A stretch of 64,000 nucleotides of DNA from Loripinus fragilis (Eukaryota > Mollusca > Bivalvia > Lucinida > Lucinidae), in contig OZ026514.1 in the NCBI GenBank assembly GCA_964019695.1, forward strand, positions 99,440,845-99,504,844, written 5' to 3'. The notes beneath the pieces were generated by a model, which was not told the DNA's origin, ran no database searches, and saw nothing but the letters and a program-made list of their open reading frames with translations. A program made the position numbers and the translations under genes. Position 1 is the stretch's first letter. Every line of letters begins with the position of its first letter. Positions 42,780-54,279 of this stretch are shown piece by piece.

Positions 42780-44930
42780 TTTGTCTATTTGGTTTGTATG
42801 TGTAACATAATTTACAAAAAACGTGATTGAGTAGCTCTGCTCACGTATTTTGCATTCACTTGGTCAACTTCAAAGAGTGATAACACATCATCAAAAGAGC
42901 ATTTTCGCTCAAACATTCTGCACTAATACCTATATTGTATCATACTCAGAAGAAACAAAAGCTGGTAAAGGATACATTGAAGAAAATTTGAATTAAACAC
43001 TTTATTTGACCACTGTACTTAAACTAAAAGTTCTAAAACTGCGTGCAGAACAGCTCAGTTTATTCGAGCAGTACTGGACAGGTATTATGAGCACATATTT
43101 TACACTGAACGGGTATTCTGAGTCAAATTCTGTACGGGTGTTCCGAGTATTGAAAGTGTTATAATAATCTTTTGTTAATGCATTATTTGAATCTTTGAAC
43201 GCACCCACTTATGTTATAGGCCATGCACTTAATTCCCAGCATTGGAATTTAGTTCTGTTACGTGCAACAATGTCTATCGGGATAGCCAGAGCTGTTGAAA
43301 GCAGAACTCTCTGGTGTATACATAGAAAATCACCCAATATGCCTTTGTATAATGGTCTAGAGTTTTCTTGTTGACTTTGATGATGATTTCCTTTATTTAA
43401 CCTCAACTATGGACTTTGGCACAGAAGAAGAAATGTTTAAAATGCCAGACCATTTACTCTATTTATCCAAAAATTTCAGACAGGTAAAAATTTCAGACAG
43501 GTCAAATAATTTTTACTGGCATCAGTACCAGTACATGTCCAAATAAAACTTGGTCAGTACAAGCTATTTTCATTCTGTACATGTAATCTGATTTTATATA
43601 GACTATATTAACCTTGTTTATATATAAAGTTTATAAAACATACTGTCTTCTGAGAAATTCATACTTTCCATTTCTACCCTGACTGGTTCAAACGAAATCA
43701 CTCTGACCAAACGGATAGCATTAACTCCCCAAGAACAAATTCTTCTGAAAGACATGTTCTTCAAGGAAAAAATATTGCTAAGGGACGCAACTGTAGGGCA
43801 GTTTGTATCAAGAAAAAATAAAGATTGATATGCAGTCTAGCAGGTTGATTTAGATTACTGAAACGCTTAGATTTTAGTGGATTCACAAATCATTTCAAAT
43901 ATCAAGTGTCTGCTGGTTCGAAACTGATGAAATGCTCCATGGTATTTCATGTTACTGGTGAAAATGTACCCTACTAGCAATAACACACCCGTATTCACTA
44001 CGTCCTTAATTTCAACTCTATCCATATTTGGGAAAAATGTACCCATAATTTGCACCTGTACAGACGCTATCTGAAGCACTTGGTAGGCCTGATCAAACAA
44101 TGTTAACTCAAGTAAGCGTGCTTCCCAAGGAGCAATCTGATCAGGGGTTACACTGTTTGTGATTCCAACCCAACCTAAACAAACATTTCAAAGGGCAATC
44201 ACAATATATTGGCCTACAAGTCAAGCTTTAAAAGTTTGTGCACAGCTACCTTGTAGGCATAAATTCTGATCTGGCTTTCATTTACATATTTACTTCTATT
44301 CTTTGTGTCTGCACGAAGAAAAGTTTTTGGCAATTATGCAAAGGGTTAACTTGCAATTAGTGACATATTGATAAACTTTGGACAGCGTGTAGACATTTAG
44401 TGCATGTGAACCTGAAGTAAATTGTCTACCTAGGTATTCCTTGAAATCATCAACTAGTCCAGCTTAAATTTGAGTAATCCTTGTTTGGCTATACTTTAAA
44501 ATGTTATAATGACCTCCAATGAGATTAAGTACTACCCCTACCTAATTTATAAAAAAGAAGAAGACCCCCAGTTATGAAGCGATTTAAGCATAGCTGTAAT
44601 TGTGGCTACTAGTTTTCACCATAAACGTAAATTTTGTGTGTATCCAAATGCTGTATTTGAAAATGAAATTTGGGGTAGTCTAGAAACCGATTTCAAAGTC
44701 TATATTGACGACATGTTGCAACCATACCTAAAATGGTATTCACTCATTACAACTTTCATGTCGATAAAGTAAATTGAATTCATCTGATTCGCATTACAAT
44801 TGAGAGAGAGAGAGTAAGAGAGAGAGAGATGAGAGGGATTGTTTAGACCAATAACCTAACCAAGACCATTAAGCAGAAGTCTTGTTAATAGCTTGACATT
44901 ACTGAACAGGTAGTTGAACAGGTTTGTGCA
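42780..44930. other. Unassigned stretch
   Basis: No repeat is assigned except an H-family-like remnant near 44105-44170 and a GA-rich run at 44802-44837. A 77-codon minus frame (44100-43867) has a hydrophobic patch but no recognised domain or phase-compatible splice partner. Confidence 0.35.
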
Positions 44931-45266
44931 GAATCTAGGGCGAATATTTGGTACTAGTAAAATGCATTTAAGCCCCAGGTGGCTTAGGCTGCTGTCGTTC
45001 TAAGGCAGTGATTCTGTTGTTGTTTATTTGTTGTTTATTGTTACTCCCATTGTGGGAGTCTGTAATTGTTCTATGTCTTGTTGTACTTTACTTTATGTCC
45101 ATTCTAGTTTTGCAATCATCTTGATGGGGAAGAGGGAGCTAGTTGCTTTGCTTAGTTTGTCTTCCTGGTGTCTCGTGATGGTTGAGTGGCTCTTCCTCGC
45201 GGTGCCATGGGGTTGTCTGCAGTTTGTAATTGTGGTATTTCCTGAACATACTCACTTCCTATTTTT
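44930..45266 (+). repeat. Q repeat, near-complete copy
   Basis: Runs from GAATCTAGGGCGAATATTTGG through TTAGGCTGCTGTCGTTC, TTGTTACTCCCATTGTGGGA, TTTTGCAATCATCTTGATGG to TGAACATACTCACTTC. A partial second copy follows directly (45267-45405). No TIR; family unknown. Confidence 0.8.
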
Positions 45267-45966
45267 GCAATCATCTTAATGGGAAAGAGAGAGCTGGTTG
45301 CTGTGCTTAGTTTGTCTTCTAAGCGTCTTGTGATTGTTGTGTGGCTCTTCCTGGCTATGCCATGGGTTTGTCTGCTGTTTGTTATTATGGTATTAACATT
45401 TTACTAAACTTTGAGAGTTTTCAGGCTTGGGCAGAAATGCGTCCTGCCAGGTAGCTTCACACGTACTGGTTTGTTGCGTTGTGCCAAATATTTGTCAAAA
45501 GCATGTGCATAGCCTCCCAAATCTACCTCACTCAGACTACCCGTTCAAATTTTTGGATAATTTATTTCTCAAAATACCCGTTCAGTGGCTTGTGATCTTT
45601 CTCAAATTTTTTGACCAGCTCTCGGAAACTTTTGGTATGAGTACAGTGGACTAAATTGTTGTTTTTTCTCGTAAGTACACATTTATTATAGATAAAAGTC
45701 TCACAAAATCTTTTCTGCATTGACTATCATACTCTTGCGTGCAAATGACCCTGATCAATGTATTCAGGTTCATGCTTTGAATGGTTGTATAAAACATGTC
45801 CTCGATTCAAATGGTGAGCAAACCACATGCTCACGCAACTTGAAACTAATCTCCATAAATCTAACCATTATTCGTTTTATCAAGACGTCAAAAATCTAAA
45901 ATAACTTATTTCCTAAAACATAGCTGAGTATGAGCATCGAAATAGGACATTAATGCTTTTATTATT

Positions 45967-46012
45967 ACCTTCTTTTGGAGCAGCTACTCCAGGCGTGTTT
46001 GTGTTGTCCGCC
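45967..46012 (-). CDS. Candidate first coding exon, gene unknown
   Basis: The minus strand reads ATGGCGGACAACACAAACAC, encoding MADNTNTPGVAAPKE, then G|GTAATA, a plausible donor. Upstream is a block duplicated at 42600-42662. No downstream exon was found and the protein is not recognised. It could be a promoter-plus-start fragment moved by duplication. Confidence 0.25.
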
Positions 46013-46384
46013 ATTATTGCTCAAAAAATACATTGTATATGGTCAGGGTCCTATAGCGTGATGACTCTTCGTGTCCAGTGTACGGTTTGGAAACTCACAT
46101 TAAACCCCACTAGTTTTTTGGGAGTTTTTTGACCGTACAATGGTCTCGGGGTGTCAGATGCTAGCTGTGGTTGGGCCTCTCCCAGGTTATGTGGGAGTTG
46201 AGCCTTTCATAGGCTGGTAACCTGATACACACACACACACACTGGTGCCATGCACCTGTTAGTATTTTTCCCCAAAGCTACAAGGGGAATTAGACTGCAA
46301 ACAAATCCCAACCCATAGGAATTAGAATAAGCACCTGAACCTTGGGGTGGGAAATCAGATACTTCATACGGAATTTCTAAAATA

Positions 46385-46940
46385 GTAAGTGAGTATGATC
46401 AGGAAATACCACCATCACAAACTGCAGACTAACCCACGGCGCCGCAAGGAAGAGCAACACAACAACCACAAGACACCAGGGGCGGACTTGATTTAGCAAT
46501 TTTTAGAGTACTCCGCGTACGCCAGAACAGCCACATAAACAAGTAAAACTGGGCACTTTGGAGTACCCCGGAATAAATCAAGCGATGCAAATATTTCCAC
46601 ACATGCTGGCAGTGCTCCGCCATCTTGTTTTGGAACAGGTCTCGTGACTGTTCAGTCTACACCACCTCGGAATACGGAGTACTCAGGCGTACGCCAGCAC
46701 AGATGTTCCAGCACACTTGATTTCTGTTTTGCCTGTTCGGAGTAGAAGGAGTAAAGAGAACAGCTAAATCAAGTCTGCCCCAGGAAGACAAACCAAGCAA
46801 TGCAACCAGTCCCCCCCCCCCCCCCCCCCCCAAGATGATTGCAAAACTAGAAGGGACATAAAAAACGTACAACAAAACATAGAACAATTACAGAATCCCG
46901 CAATGGGAGTAACAATAAACAACAAGTCAACAACAACTAC
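46385..46940 (-). repeat. Q repeat, minus strand, split by a MITE
   Basis: GTGAGTATGATCAGGAAATA at the left and CGCAATGGGAGTAACAATAA at the right are the complement of the Q consensus. The MITE at 46481-46779 interrupts it. A C run of about 22 bp lies at 46809-46830. Confidence 0.85.
46481..46779. mobile_element. 299-bp MITE with TIR GGCGGACTTGATTTAGC, TSD CCAGG
   Basis: GGCGGACTTGATTTAGC and GCTAAATCAAGTCTGCC are inverted. CCAGG is duplicated at 46476-46480 and 46780-46784, and the uninterrupted site is seen in sister Q copies. Interior inverted GTACTCCG/CGGAGTAC motifs. Confidence 0.9.
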
Positions 46941-46954
46941 TTTACTTCAACTTC

Positions 46955-49330
46955 AATAGGTTTACTCGTCTAAATCCGCTAGGCAGACATCTCGACAAGG
47001 TGTTAGTAGATTCCGCTCGTGTGACGCCAGTCGCTTCAAAAATCTAAAGCTTGTATTTATAATGTTATGTAAAAGTTCAACATGTATATACACTGCACAG
47101 TTCTTGGATAATTTACACTCTGAATGTGGGCTGGACAGCCAGCTTGAAGCATTCAGACACTGTAGGTTGGTTATGGAAACAGGTAGCTGGTTCCAGTAGG
47201 TCACAGTCCGTGGGATGAATGAGTGTTGATATATATTCAGTCTACAGTAGTACCGTGGTGATCTTTGAGGCAGATAACTCTGTGGGACGGCTACTAGGCT
47301 GTTTATACCTGTTATACCTGTTGGCAACACCCTAAAGTGCAGCCTAGGGGTTAAGCGACCAAGTCATAGAAACCCCATGTAATTCTTGAAAATGTCTATC
47401 TAGGTTGTTTTTGAATCCGTTCACAGTTGTAGATGATATTACTCGCTCTGGAAGTCGATTCCATGCGTTGATCACACGTTGACTGAAATTATTATATCTG
47501 ATGTTCAATCTTGATCTTGGTTTATTCAACTTGAGAGAATTTTCTCTTGTGACAGAAGTATTTAGTTCCAAAAAGGCTATTCGAGGGAATGCCTTCTAAT
47601 CCTTTAAGTATTTTGAATGTTTCAATAAGGTCTCCACGATGTCTTCTAAGCTCTAGGGTGGTAAGATTTAAATACTTAAGTCTATCATGATATGGCAAGT
47701 GAGATATTTCAGGAATCAACTTGGTTGCTCTGTGTTGAACTTGCCCAAGTAGTTTTATATCTTTGATTAATGACGGATTCCATGCTTGTATACAATATTC
47801 TAACTTTGGTCTCACAAGGCTTTTATAACTTTAAACATGAGAATTTGGTCTGCGGCTTTACGACGGTCCTCTAATGTTGGCCAATTTAGTTGCTGTACCA
47901 TGGTGGTAACACTTGATGGGCTTTGATAATTGTAAGGTTTATTTAGCACAAATCGGGCTGCATTTATTTGAACTTGTTCGAGTTGCTTAATCTGAGTCTT
48001 TTTCTGGGGTTCCAAATGGGTGAACTACATTCCAATTTCGGACGTACTAATGTTTGGTATGCTCTTTCTTTCACTGTTCTTGGGCAATGTTTGAGATCAC
48101 GTTTCACAAATCCGAGAACTCTTGAAGCTTTGGGTGTAATGGTGTTTATATGGTTGTTATATTTCATATTATCAGTTAATTCCACTCCTAAATACGGATG
48201 ATGTTTCACAGTTTCCAGTTTTTGGTTGTTCATCTTGTATTCATGTTTTGCCTTAATTCTTAGGTTTCCTATGTTCATAATTACACATTTATCCACATTG
48301 AATTTCATTTGCCAAGTGTTACTCCAATCAAACAGGTTGTTTTGGTCCTCTTGCAGGATAACATGATCTTGGGGTGAGTCAATTTGTTGGTACACAACAC
48401 AATCGTCCGCAAATAGTCTGATGTTAGATTTTATATTTTCAGCAATGTCATTGACTCCAGATGTGACTTCGGCTGGGCTAGAGGTTTCACCATCGATGAC
48501 TACCTGTTGGTTTCGTCCATGTAAGAAGTCCATGACCCAGTAGAGTGTGGTGCCCTGGATACCATAGTAAGCCATTTTCCTTGAAAGCCTTTGATGCGAG
48601 ACTTTATCAAAGGCTTTCGCGAAGTCCAAGATGGCCATGTCCACTTGATGACACTGGTTCATACTCCTAACGATGTCATCAGTTGTGAGCAGAAGTTGAC
48701 TTTCACAAGAACAACGCGATCTAAACCCATGCTGATTTTCGTGAATAATTTGGTGATGATCTAAATGGTCCATGATCTGAGCTACTATGATATGTTCAAG
48801 CATTTTTGATACCACTACTGTGAGGCTAACTGGTCTATAATTTGTAGGTTTTGTTCTATCACCTTTTTTTAAAATTGGAACTATATTGGCCTTTTTTCAG
48901 TCCGACGGAGTTTTACTTTCGTTAAGTGATTGTTCGAATATATTCTGAAGCACAGGGGCTATTTCATTAACTGTTTCCTGTAGAGCCAAAATGGGCATTT
49001 TATCTGGTCCGCAAGCTTTTTTAGGATTGAGTCTTTTTACACATTTGATGACAACATTTAGCGTTACATGTATGTTCGGCATTGATTGGTATGGGGAGTG
49101 ACCTTTATCTGGAATATTATCTAAGTCCTCTTTTGTAAATACCGAACAGAATGTCTCATTAAACATTTCAGCTTTATCCTTGGCACTATCTGCTACTCGG
49201 CCACTATCTTTCAAGGTTCCTATGCTGACACTGTCCTGTTTGCGCGATTTTATATATTTCCAAAATGATTGAGAGGTTTTGTCACTTTCTGGTTCTAGTA
49301 AAATTAAATTAACTGCAGATATAAATTAAA
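46955..49330 (-). pseudogene. Non-LTR retrotransposon A, reverse transcriptase remnant
   Basis: The minus strand reads RT palm sequence in order: KKACGPDKMPILALQE (49020s), [49 protein letters not shown], and FADD (LFADDCVVYQQ). Breaks: a TGA replaces a conserved Trp (PSD*KKAN, near 48890), an in-frame loss removes the stretch after SGV where PQG...LFL is expected (near 48450), and a frameshift lies near 48005. A foreign fragment interrupts it at 47815-47344. RT order and FADD fit the Jockey/CR1 assemblage; clade not determined. Confidence 0.85.
47344..47815 (-). pseudogene. Non-LTR retrotransposon B fragment inside A
   Basis: Minus-strand peptides RPKLEYCIQAWNPSLIKDIK, RGDLIETFKILKGLEG and NNFSQRVINAWNRLPERVIS are the post-RT C-terminus of a different LINE. 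A frameshift near 47560 separates them. Element A resumes to the left with RTVTYWNQLPVSI, so B inserted into A. Confidence 0.8.
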
Positions 49331-49459
49331 TTATATAACAAATTTGATGGCCCGTTCAAGGGATTTCAGACACTACGTATTAACCAATGGGTAAGGAATT
49401 AGACCCCAGTTTTTTGCATGTCAACTTTGTCTAACCACTGATATGCGTAACATCCTTTT

Positions 49460-49880
49460 TTTTGATGGACGAGGCTTCGCTGAGCATCAGTCCGGCCGTT
49501 CATGGTCAGTTAGTGAAAATGCTCATAACTCTTGAACCACATGGTATACGTATTTGAATCAAATTTTGTATACTTATTCATTTTAACATTGTCCGGACAC
49601 TAGTATGCAAAACAGTGACGAGGTTGCGGTCTTTAAGGGAAAATGCTCATAAATCTTGAACCATATATTATAATTTTGCACACTTATACATTTTGACATT
49701 GTCTAGACACTGGTATGCAAAACGGTGACACGGCTTGCCGAGCATCAGTCAGGCTGGTCATGGTCAGTTAGTGAAAATGCTCACAACTCTTGAACCACAC
49801 GGTATATTTTGATCAAATTTTGCCTACTTATACATTTTAACATTGTCTGGTAACTTGTATGCTACGGGGATGAAGCTTTG
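49460..49880. repeat. Tandem repeat, three copies of ~130-160 bp
   Basis: AAAATGCTCATAACTCTTGA, TTTTGTATACTTATTCATTT and CATTGTCCGGACACTAGTAT recur three times; copies 1 and 3 also share GCTGAGCATCAGTC.GGC. Confidence 0.85.
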
Positions 49881-50002
49881 CCTAAAAGAACATCCGCCAC
49901 CCCCGCCTCCCCCACAACTGCCGATTGATTCTCTGTGATGAAACATTGCAATAATTAGAAAGCCACCATGCGAGCTTAACACTTTTTGTGTCTTAACAAC
50001 AA

Positions 50003-50428
50003 CAGAATCTAGGGCGAAGATTTTGTACCAGTTAAATGCATTTAAGGCCCCCAGTGGCTTATGCTGCTGTCCATTCTAAGGCATTGGTTCTGTTGTTGTT
50101 GATTCGTTGTTGATTGTTGCTCCCATTGTGGGTTCTGTGTTTGTTCAATGTTTAGTTGCACGCTGCGTTGTGGTTGTCTCGTGATTGTTGTGTGGCTCTT
50201 CCTCACAACACCACGGGTTTATCTGCAGTTTGTGATTGTGGTATTTCCTGATCATACTCACTTACTATTTTCTAGTTTTGCAATCATCTTGATGGGGAAG
50301 AGAGAGCTGGTTGATTTACTTTGTTTGTCTTGTGATTGTTGTTGTTCTGTGGCTCTTCCTGATGGTGCCATGGGCTGGTCTGCAGTGTGTGATTGTGGTA
50401 TTTCCCGATCATACTCACTTGCTCTTTT
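50003..50428 (+). repeat. Q repeat with internal duplication
   Basis: Begins GAATCTAGGGCGAAGATTTT. The GTGGCTCTTCCT...CTGATCATACTCACTT module occurs twice (50190-50265 and 50350-50428). Confidence 0.8.
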
Positions 50429-50499
50429 GACCAAATTTTTCTAAACAAATGAAAGAACAACCTAAGGCCTAAATATCAAGCAAAAATAGTTGTAATCAT

Positions 50500-50985
50500 C
50501 TGTCAGTTTCTTTTTTCATAATTTTAATTATTGATAATGACCTCAAGCCTTCTAGAAATCAGAAATTGTGCAAATTTATTTGCTATCCCAAGCCGTGACA
50601 AAAGATATATTTTGGTAATTCATCAAAAATAGGATTTGCCTTTTAGAGTAAATCAAGAGTTTAGAGTTTATCAAAAATCTGAAATTGAAAATCTTATTTT
50701 CTTTTTATTTTTATTGCATGGAGTATCATCATACCTTTTAGAAAGAGAAAAAAATGGGGATCACCATACTAATTATCTTTCAGGAGGGTCAAATTTACCC
50801 CCACCCCGCATATTTTGTGCATAATTCAATATAAAACGTTAAGGAGTGACTTTTTGTCATTTTTTATAAATTCATTTTACTAGTATGAAGCAATTCAAAA
50901 AGGAAGACAAAAATATACTGAAAAATAGGTGCCCACAGGGGAATTCAATCTGGTCTTCACCGTTATAGATATCATAAAATTCGAG
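50500..50985 (-). mobile_element. SINE-like repeat, third family, minus strand
   Basis: Complement of 40338-40850: CTTTCAGGAGGGTCAAATTT, CATAATTCAATATAAAACGT and GTGCCCACAGGGGAATTCAA. The tRNA-like head is at the right end. Confidence 0.65.
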
Positions 50986-51034
50986 AAAAGCATTTTCTAA
51001 ATTCTATCACAGGCACTCAGAGTTAATTGTTAAA

Positions 51035-51260
51035 TACAACATTGTGGGAGTCTGTAATTGTTCTATGTTTTGTTGTACGTTACTCTATGTCCATTTTAGT
51101 ATTGCAATCATCTTGATGGGGAAGAGAGAGCTGATTGCTTTGCTTAATTTGTCTTCCTGGTGTCTCGTGATGGTTGAGCGGCTCTTCCTCACGGTGCCGC
51201 GGGGTTGTCTGCAGTTTGTGATTGTGGTATTTCCTGATCATACTCATTTACTATTTTTGG
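51035..51260 (+). repeat. Q repeat, 5'-truncated
   Basis: Starts within the consensus at CATTGTGGGAGTCTGTAATT and ends TGATCATACTCATTTACT, abutting the P-family fragment. Confidence 0.8.
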
Positions 51261-51262
51261 GT

Positions 51263-51720
51263 TGAAAACTCTTCTGCAACAAGGCATATCAGAACCTATA
51301 TTTTATGGTGATTTAGTTTATAAATTCAAACGAATGGTTGGAAAACCTAATTTTAGTGATCAATTCAAAAATATAGTAAAACGTTATATACGGGTTGGAT
51401 ATAACTTGGATATCATGCGACAGTCTGCATGTCTAGTTTTAAACCCAATCACGGTTTATAGCTATGGTTTCCTCTCTAATTGCACGATGGTGGGTCAGGC
51501 GTCAGACTCTATGACGGCTCTGACGTAAAGCTTTATTCGGTGGGTTGGTGCCTGATGCTTATCTGTAGCTGGACCCACCGTGGCTCAACTTGAGGTTTTC
51601 TTTAGCTCTGACTATCTGTGAGTCATGAGCCCTTTTCTTTGTTTCATCATGGTGTGTTAATTTGATTAGAGTGTTTCTCAGTGATGATACATTACATTAG
51701 TTAGATGGCCTCCATGCGAG
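51263..51720 (+). pseudogene. P-family mobile-element fragment, copy 2
   Basis: An open frame (51262-51528) encodes KTLLQQGISEPIFYGDLVYK, then YIRVGYNLDIMRQSACLVLN and a stop after MTALT, followed by a conserved 3' region (GGTTTTCTTTAGCTCTGACT). It is the best preserved of three copies. Not recognised; probably the C-terminal part of a transposon protein. Confidence 0.65.
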
Positions 51721-51749
51721 CTGAACATTTCTTGTACTTCAACAACAGC

Positions 51750-52072
51750 AGAATCTAGAGCGAAGATTTGGTACCAGTCAAATGCATTTAAGCCCCCTGG
51801 TGGCTTAGGCTGCTGTCCCTTCTAAGGCGGTGGTTCTGTTGTTGTTGACTTTTTGTTTATTGTTACTCCCATTGTGGAAGTCTGTAATTGTTCTATGTTT
51901 TGTTGTACGTTACTTTATGTCCATTCTAGTATTGCAATCATCTTGATGGGGAAGAGAAAGCTGGCCTTTGTCTTCCTGGTGTCTCTTGATGGTTGAGCCA
52001 CTCTTCCTCGCGGTGCCATGGGGTTTTCTGCGGTTTGTGATTGTGGTATTTCCAGATCATACTCACTATTTT
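51750..52072 (+). repeat. Q repeat
   Basis: Full consensus order from GAATCTAGAGCGAAGATTTG to TTTCCAGATCATACTCACT, with a short deletion around the GAAAGCTGG segment. Confidence 0.8.
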
Positions 52073-52077
52073 TCATA

Positions 52078-52122
52078 GACCGACACGCTAACCACTATGC
52101 CAGGAGGCCAGTTCGTTTGTGG
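52078..52122 (-). repeat. tRNA-like SINE head fragment
   Basis: The minus strand reads GGCATAGTGGTTAGCGTGTC, the same head as 40338. Body absent. Confidence 0.6.
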
Positions 52123-52224
52123 TTCGCAATTATCGTACATAGACAATAGATAATCAGAGTTTTGGCCTCTTTCATATTTGTGAACAGACTTAAAATTTAG
52201 AAATTGTGTACGATGATTACTTTC

Positions 52225-52840
52225 GCTCGGCCTATCTATCTGTCTTGGGACTTAAGGACTCATTTGCAACAGGCATATCAGAATCTGTATTTTATGGCGA
52301 TTTAGTTTATAAGTTTAAAAGAATTGTTGGAAATCCTAATTTTAGTGATCAATTTATCTAAAAAGATTATTAAACGTTATAAAAGAGGGCTACATTATGG
52401 ATGTCATGCGAAAGTCTGCATGCCTGGTTGTGAACCCAATCACAGTTGATAACTATGGTTTCCTCTTTACTTGAACGACGGTGGGTCAGGCCTCAGACTT
52501 ATTGACGGCCCTGACGTAAAGCTTTAATCAGTTGGTTGGCGCCTGGTGCTTGTCGTTGGATGGGCCCTCCATAGCTGAACTTGAGGTTTTCTTTAGCTCT
52601 GACTATCTGTGATTCATGAGCCCTTTTCTTTGTATCATCATAATTTATAATTTGTTAATTTGATTTGATTGTTTATCTGTGATGATACATTGCATTAGCT
52701 AGGAAGCCTCTTGGGGCCGACCTCTTGGCTCTTGTATGTGGTATCTAACTGTGATTTTGTCACTTTCCCAATTGTAATTCTGGGTCAGGTGTGGTATTTG
52801 ATTGTATCGATTCCTGATCTTTGCACCCTTAATTACTTTT
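52225..52840 (+). pseudogene. P-family mobile-element fragment, copy 3
   Basis: Same order as 51263-51720 (CAACAGGCATATCAGAATCT, GTCATGCGAAAGTCTGCATG) but frameshifted. It extends further 3' to TGGGTCAGGTGTGGTATTTG and ATCGATTCCTGATCTTTGCA, matching the complement of 3420-3305. Confidence 0.65.
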
Positions 52841-52844
52841 ATAT

Positions 52845-53315
52845 TACAGAGTAGAAAATCTCAAGAATCTTGTCATTTTCTGTTAGAAAATGCAAATTAG
52901 CCCCATTGACTTCTAAAAAAAGTATATTTTTCCAAGCCCCATTGATTCTTTTTTAGCCCCCTCGTCTTGCCAATTAGCTCAACTGTGTATCGCACTCGAT
53001 GTTATAAGACATACCCACGGCTATATATAATGCCTACAGAGCGATCATTACATCATTGTCTGTGCGAAAATACGTTTTATATCGTCAAATGTAAAAAACC
53101 TTATCATGGAGAAGAAATAAAAGAGGACAATATGTTAAAATGGGTATGCCTAGGTATTTGCATACATCCTATATGTTTAGATATTCAAACGGAATGCTTT
53201 GCATTGTTGGCGAAGTTACTATTTTTCATAAAAAAGTACAATTGGCTCTGTGAACTTATCACGTATCAGTCTAGCTTATTGCAGTAATCAAATATCTGCC
53301 TATTTTTATCATAAA
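52845..53315. other. Unassigned stretch
   Basis: A 106-codon frame (52967-53287) has no recognised domain. No repeat identified. Confidence 0.35.
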
Positions 53316-53319
53316 AAAT

Positions 53320-53400
53320 AGTAAGGGAGTATGATCAGGAAATACCACAATCACAAACCGCAGACAACCCCATGGCACCACGAGGAAGAGCCACACAACC
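53320..53400 (-). repeat. Q repeat, short fragment
   Basis: AGTATGATCAGGAAATACCA to GAGGAAGAGCCACACAACC, the 3' end of Q in minus orientation. Confidence 0.75.
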
Positions 53401-53404
53401 CTCT

Positions 53405-54085
53405 TCGGTAAGATCAGGCGTGACCCATTCCGTACCCACTGCATTCATCAATGATGTCATAAATCAGACAAATGAAAAAAGCACATTGTTAACCAACAAT
53501 TAAATTGGGATATAAATTGAAAGTCGCCCATGATTGATGAGCCAACTGATACAACACAGCATTATATTTTTCTCATTGGCGGGAAGAAATATTTTATATA
53601 TCTTTCTTCTATACTGGCAGCGATCACATATGATCATTATCAACAAATTATATCCACTTATTACAAGAACCAGTGACCTATATAAGATAATAAAGGTCAC
53701 TGCATGAACTCACAATTTATAAATAACTCTTTATAATAATCATTTATATTTTCGAGCTATACATGTCAATAAGCGCAACTGAATTGTTTCGGCCTGTCTT
53801 CAATTCTGTCAGTGAACTGTCTTCAATTTTGTTGATGCACTGTCTGCTGCAGCTTTAAAAGATATGGCCCTGTCATTATGTCTTGTTCTCGGACCCAGTA
53901 ATACCTGTATATCTGGATCCAAGGCTTATTGCAGCCTGAAATTTGCTTCACTTGAGGCAAATTTTGGTCGGGGCCTTTTAGTCTATCTCATTCTCCTCAT
54001 TCTCTCTCTCCCCCTCTCTCTCTCTCCGAGTCCAGACATTACTGAACTATTGTTGACTGAGGCTTTAAGCCTTAACACAATCACC
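53405..54085. other. Unassigned stretch with a TIR fragment
   Basis: CAGTGACCTATATAAGAT at 53672 matches the end of the element at 35758-36415. A TCTC-rich run lies near 54000-54028. No gene recognised. Confidence 0.4.
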
Positions 54086-54091
54086 CAAAAA

Positions 54092-54275
54092 ATAAGTGAG
54101 TATGATCAGGAAATACCACAATCACACACTGCAGACCAACCCACGGCAACGTGAGGAAGAGCCACAGAACATTTATAGTAACAATTCATCTGTAAGAAAT
54201 ACTAGCGAGGCAACCAGCTTTCTCTTCCTCTTCAAGATGATTGCAAAACTAGAATGGACGCAAAGTAGTGCATTA
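54092..54275 (-). repeat. Q repeat, left part (interrupted)
   Basis: GTGAGTATGATCAGGAAATA through GATTGCAAAACTAGAATGGA. It resumes after the LINE at about 55880 (AACACAGAACTCCCACAAAT to GACAGCAGCCTAAGCC, ~56005). Confidence 0.8.
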
Positions 54276-54279
54276 CTGA

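Noticed and set aside
43867..44100. 77-codon minus-strand frame with a hydrophobic segment
   Set aside because: Looks protein-like, but no family recognised. An acceptor at CTTCAG would put it out of phase with the candidate exon at 46012-45967.
46657..46887. Open frame with polyglycine
   Set aside because: Translated C/G homopolymer in a Q repeat plus MITE sequence.
47968..48201. Plus-strand open frame
   Set aside because: Antisense shadow of the minus-strand reverse transcriptase.
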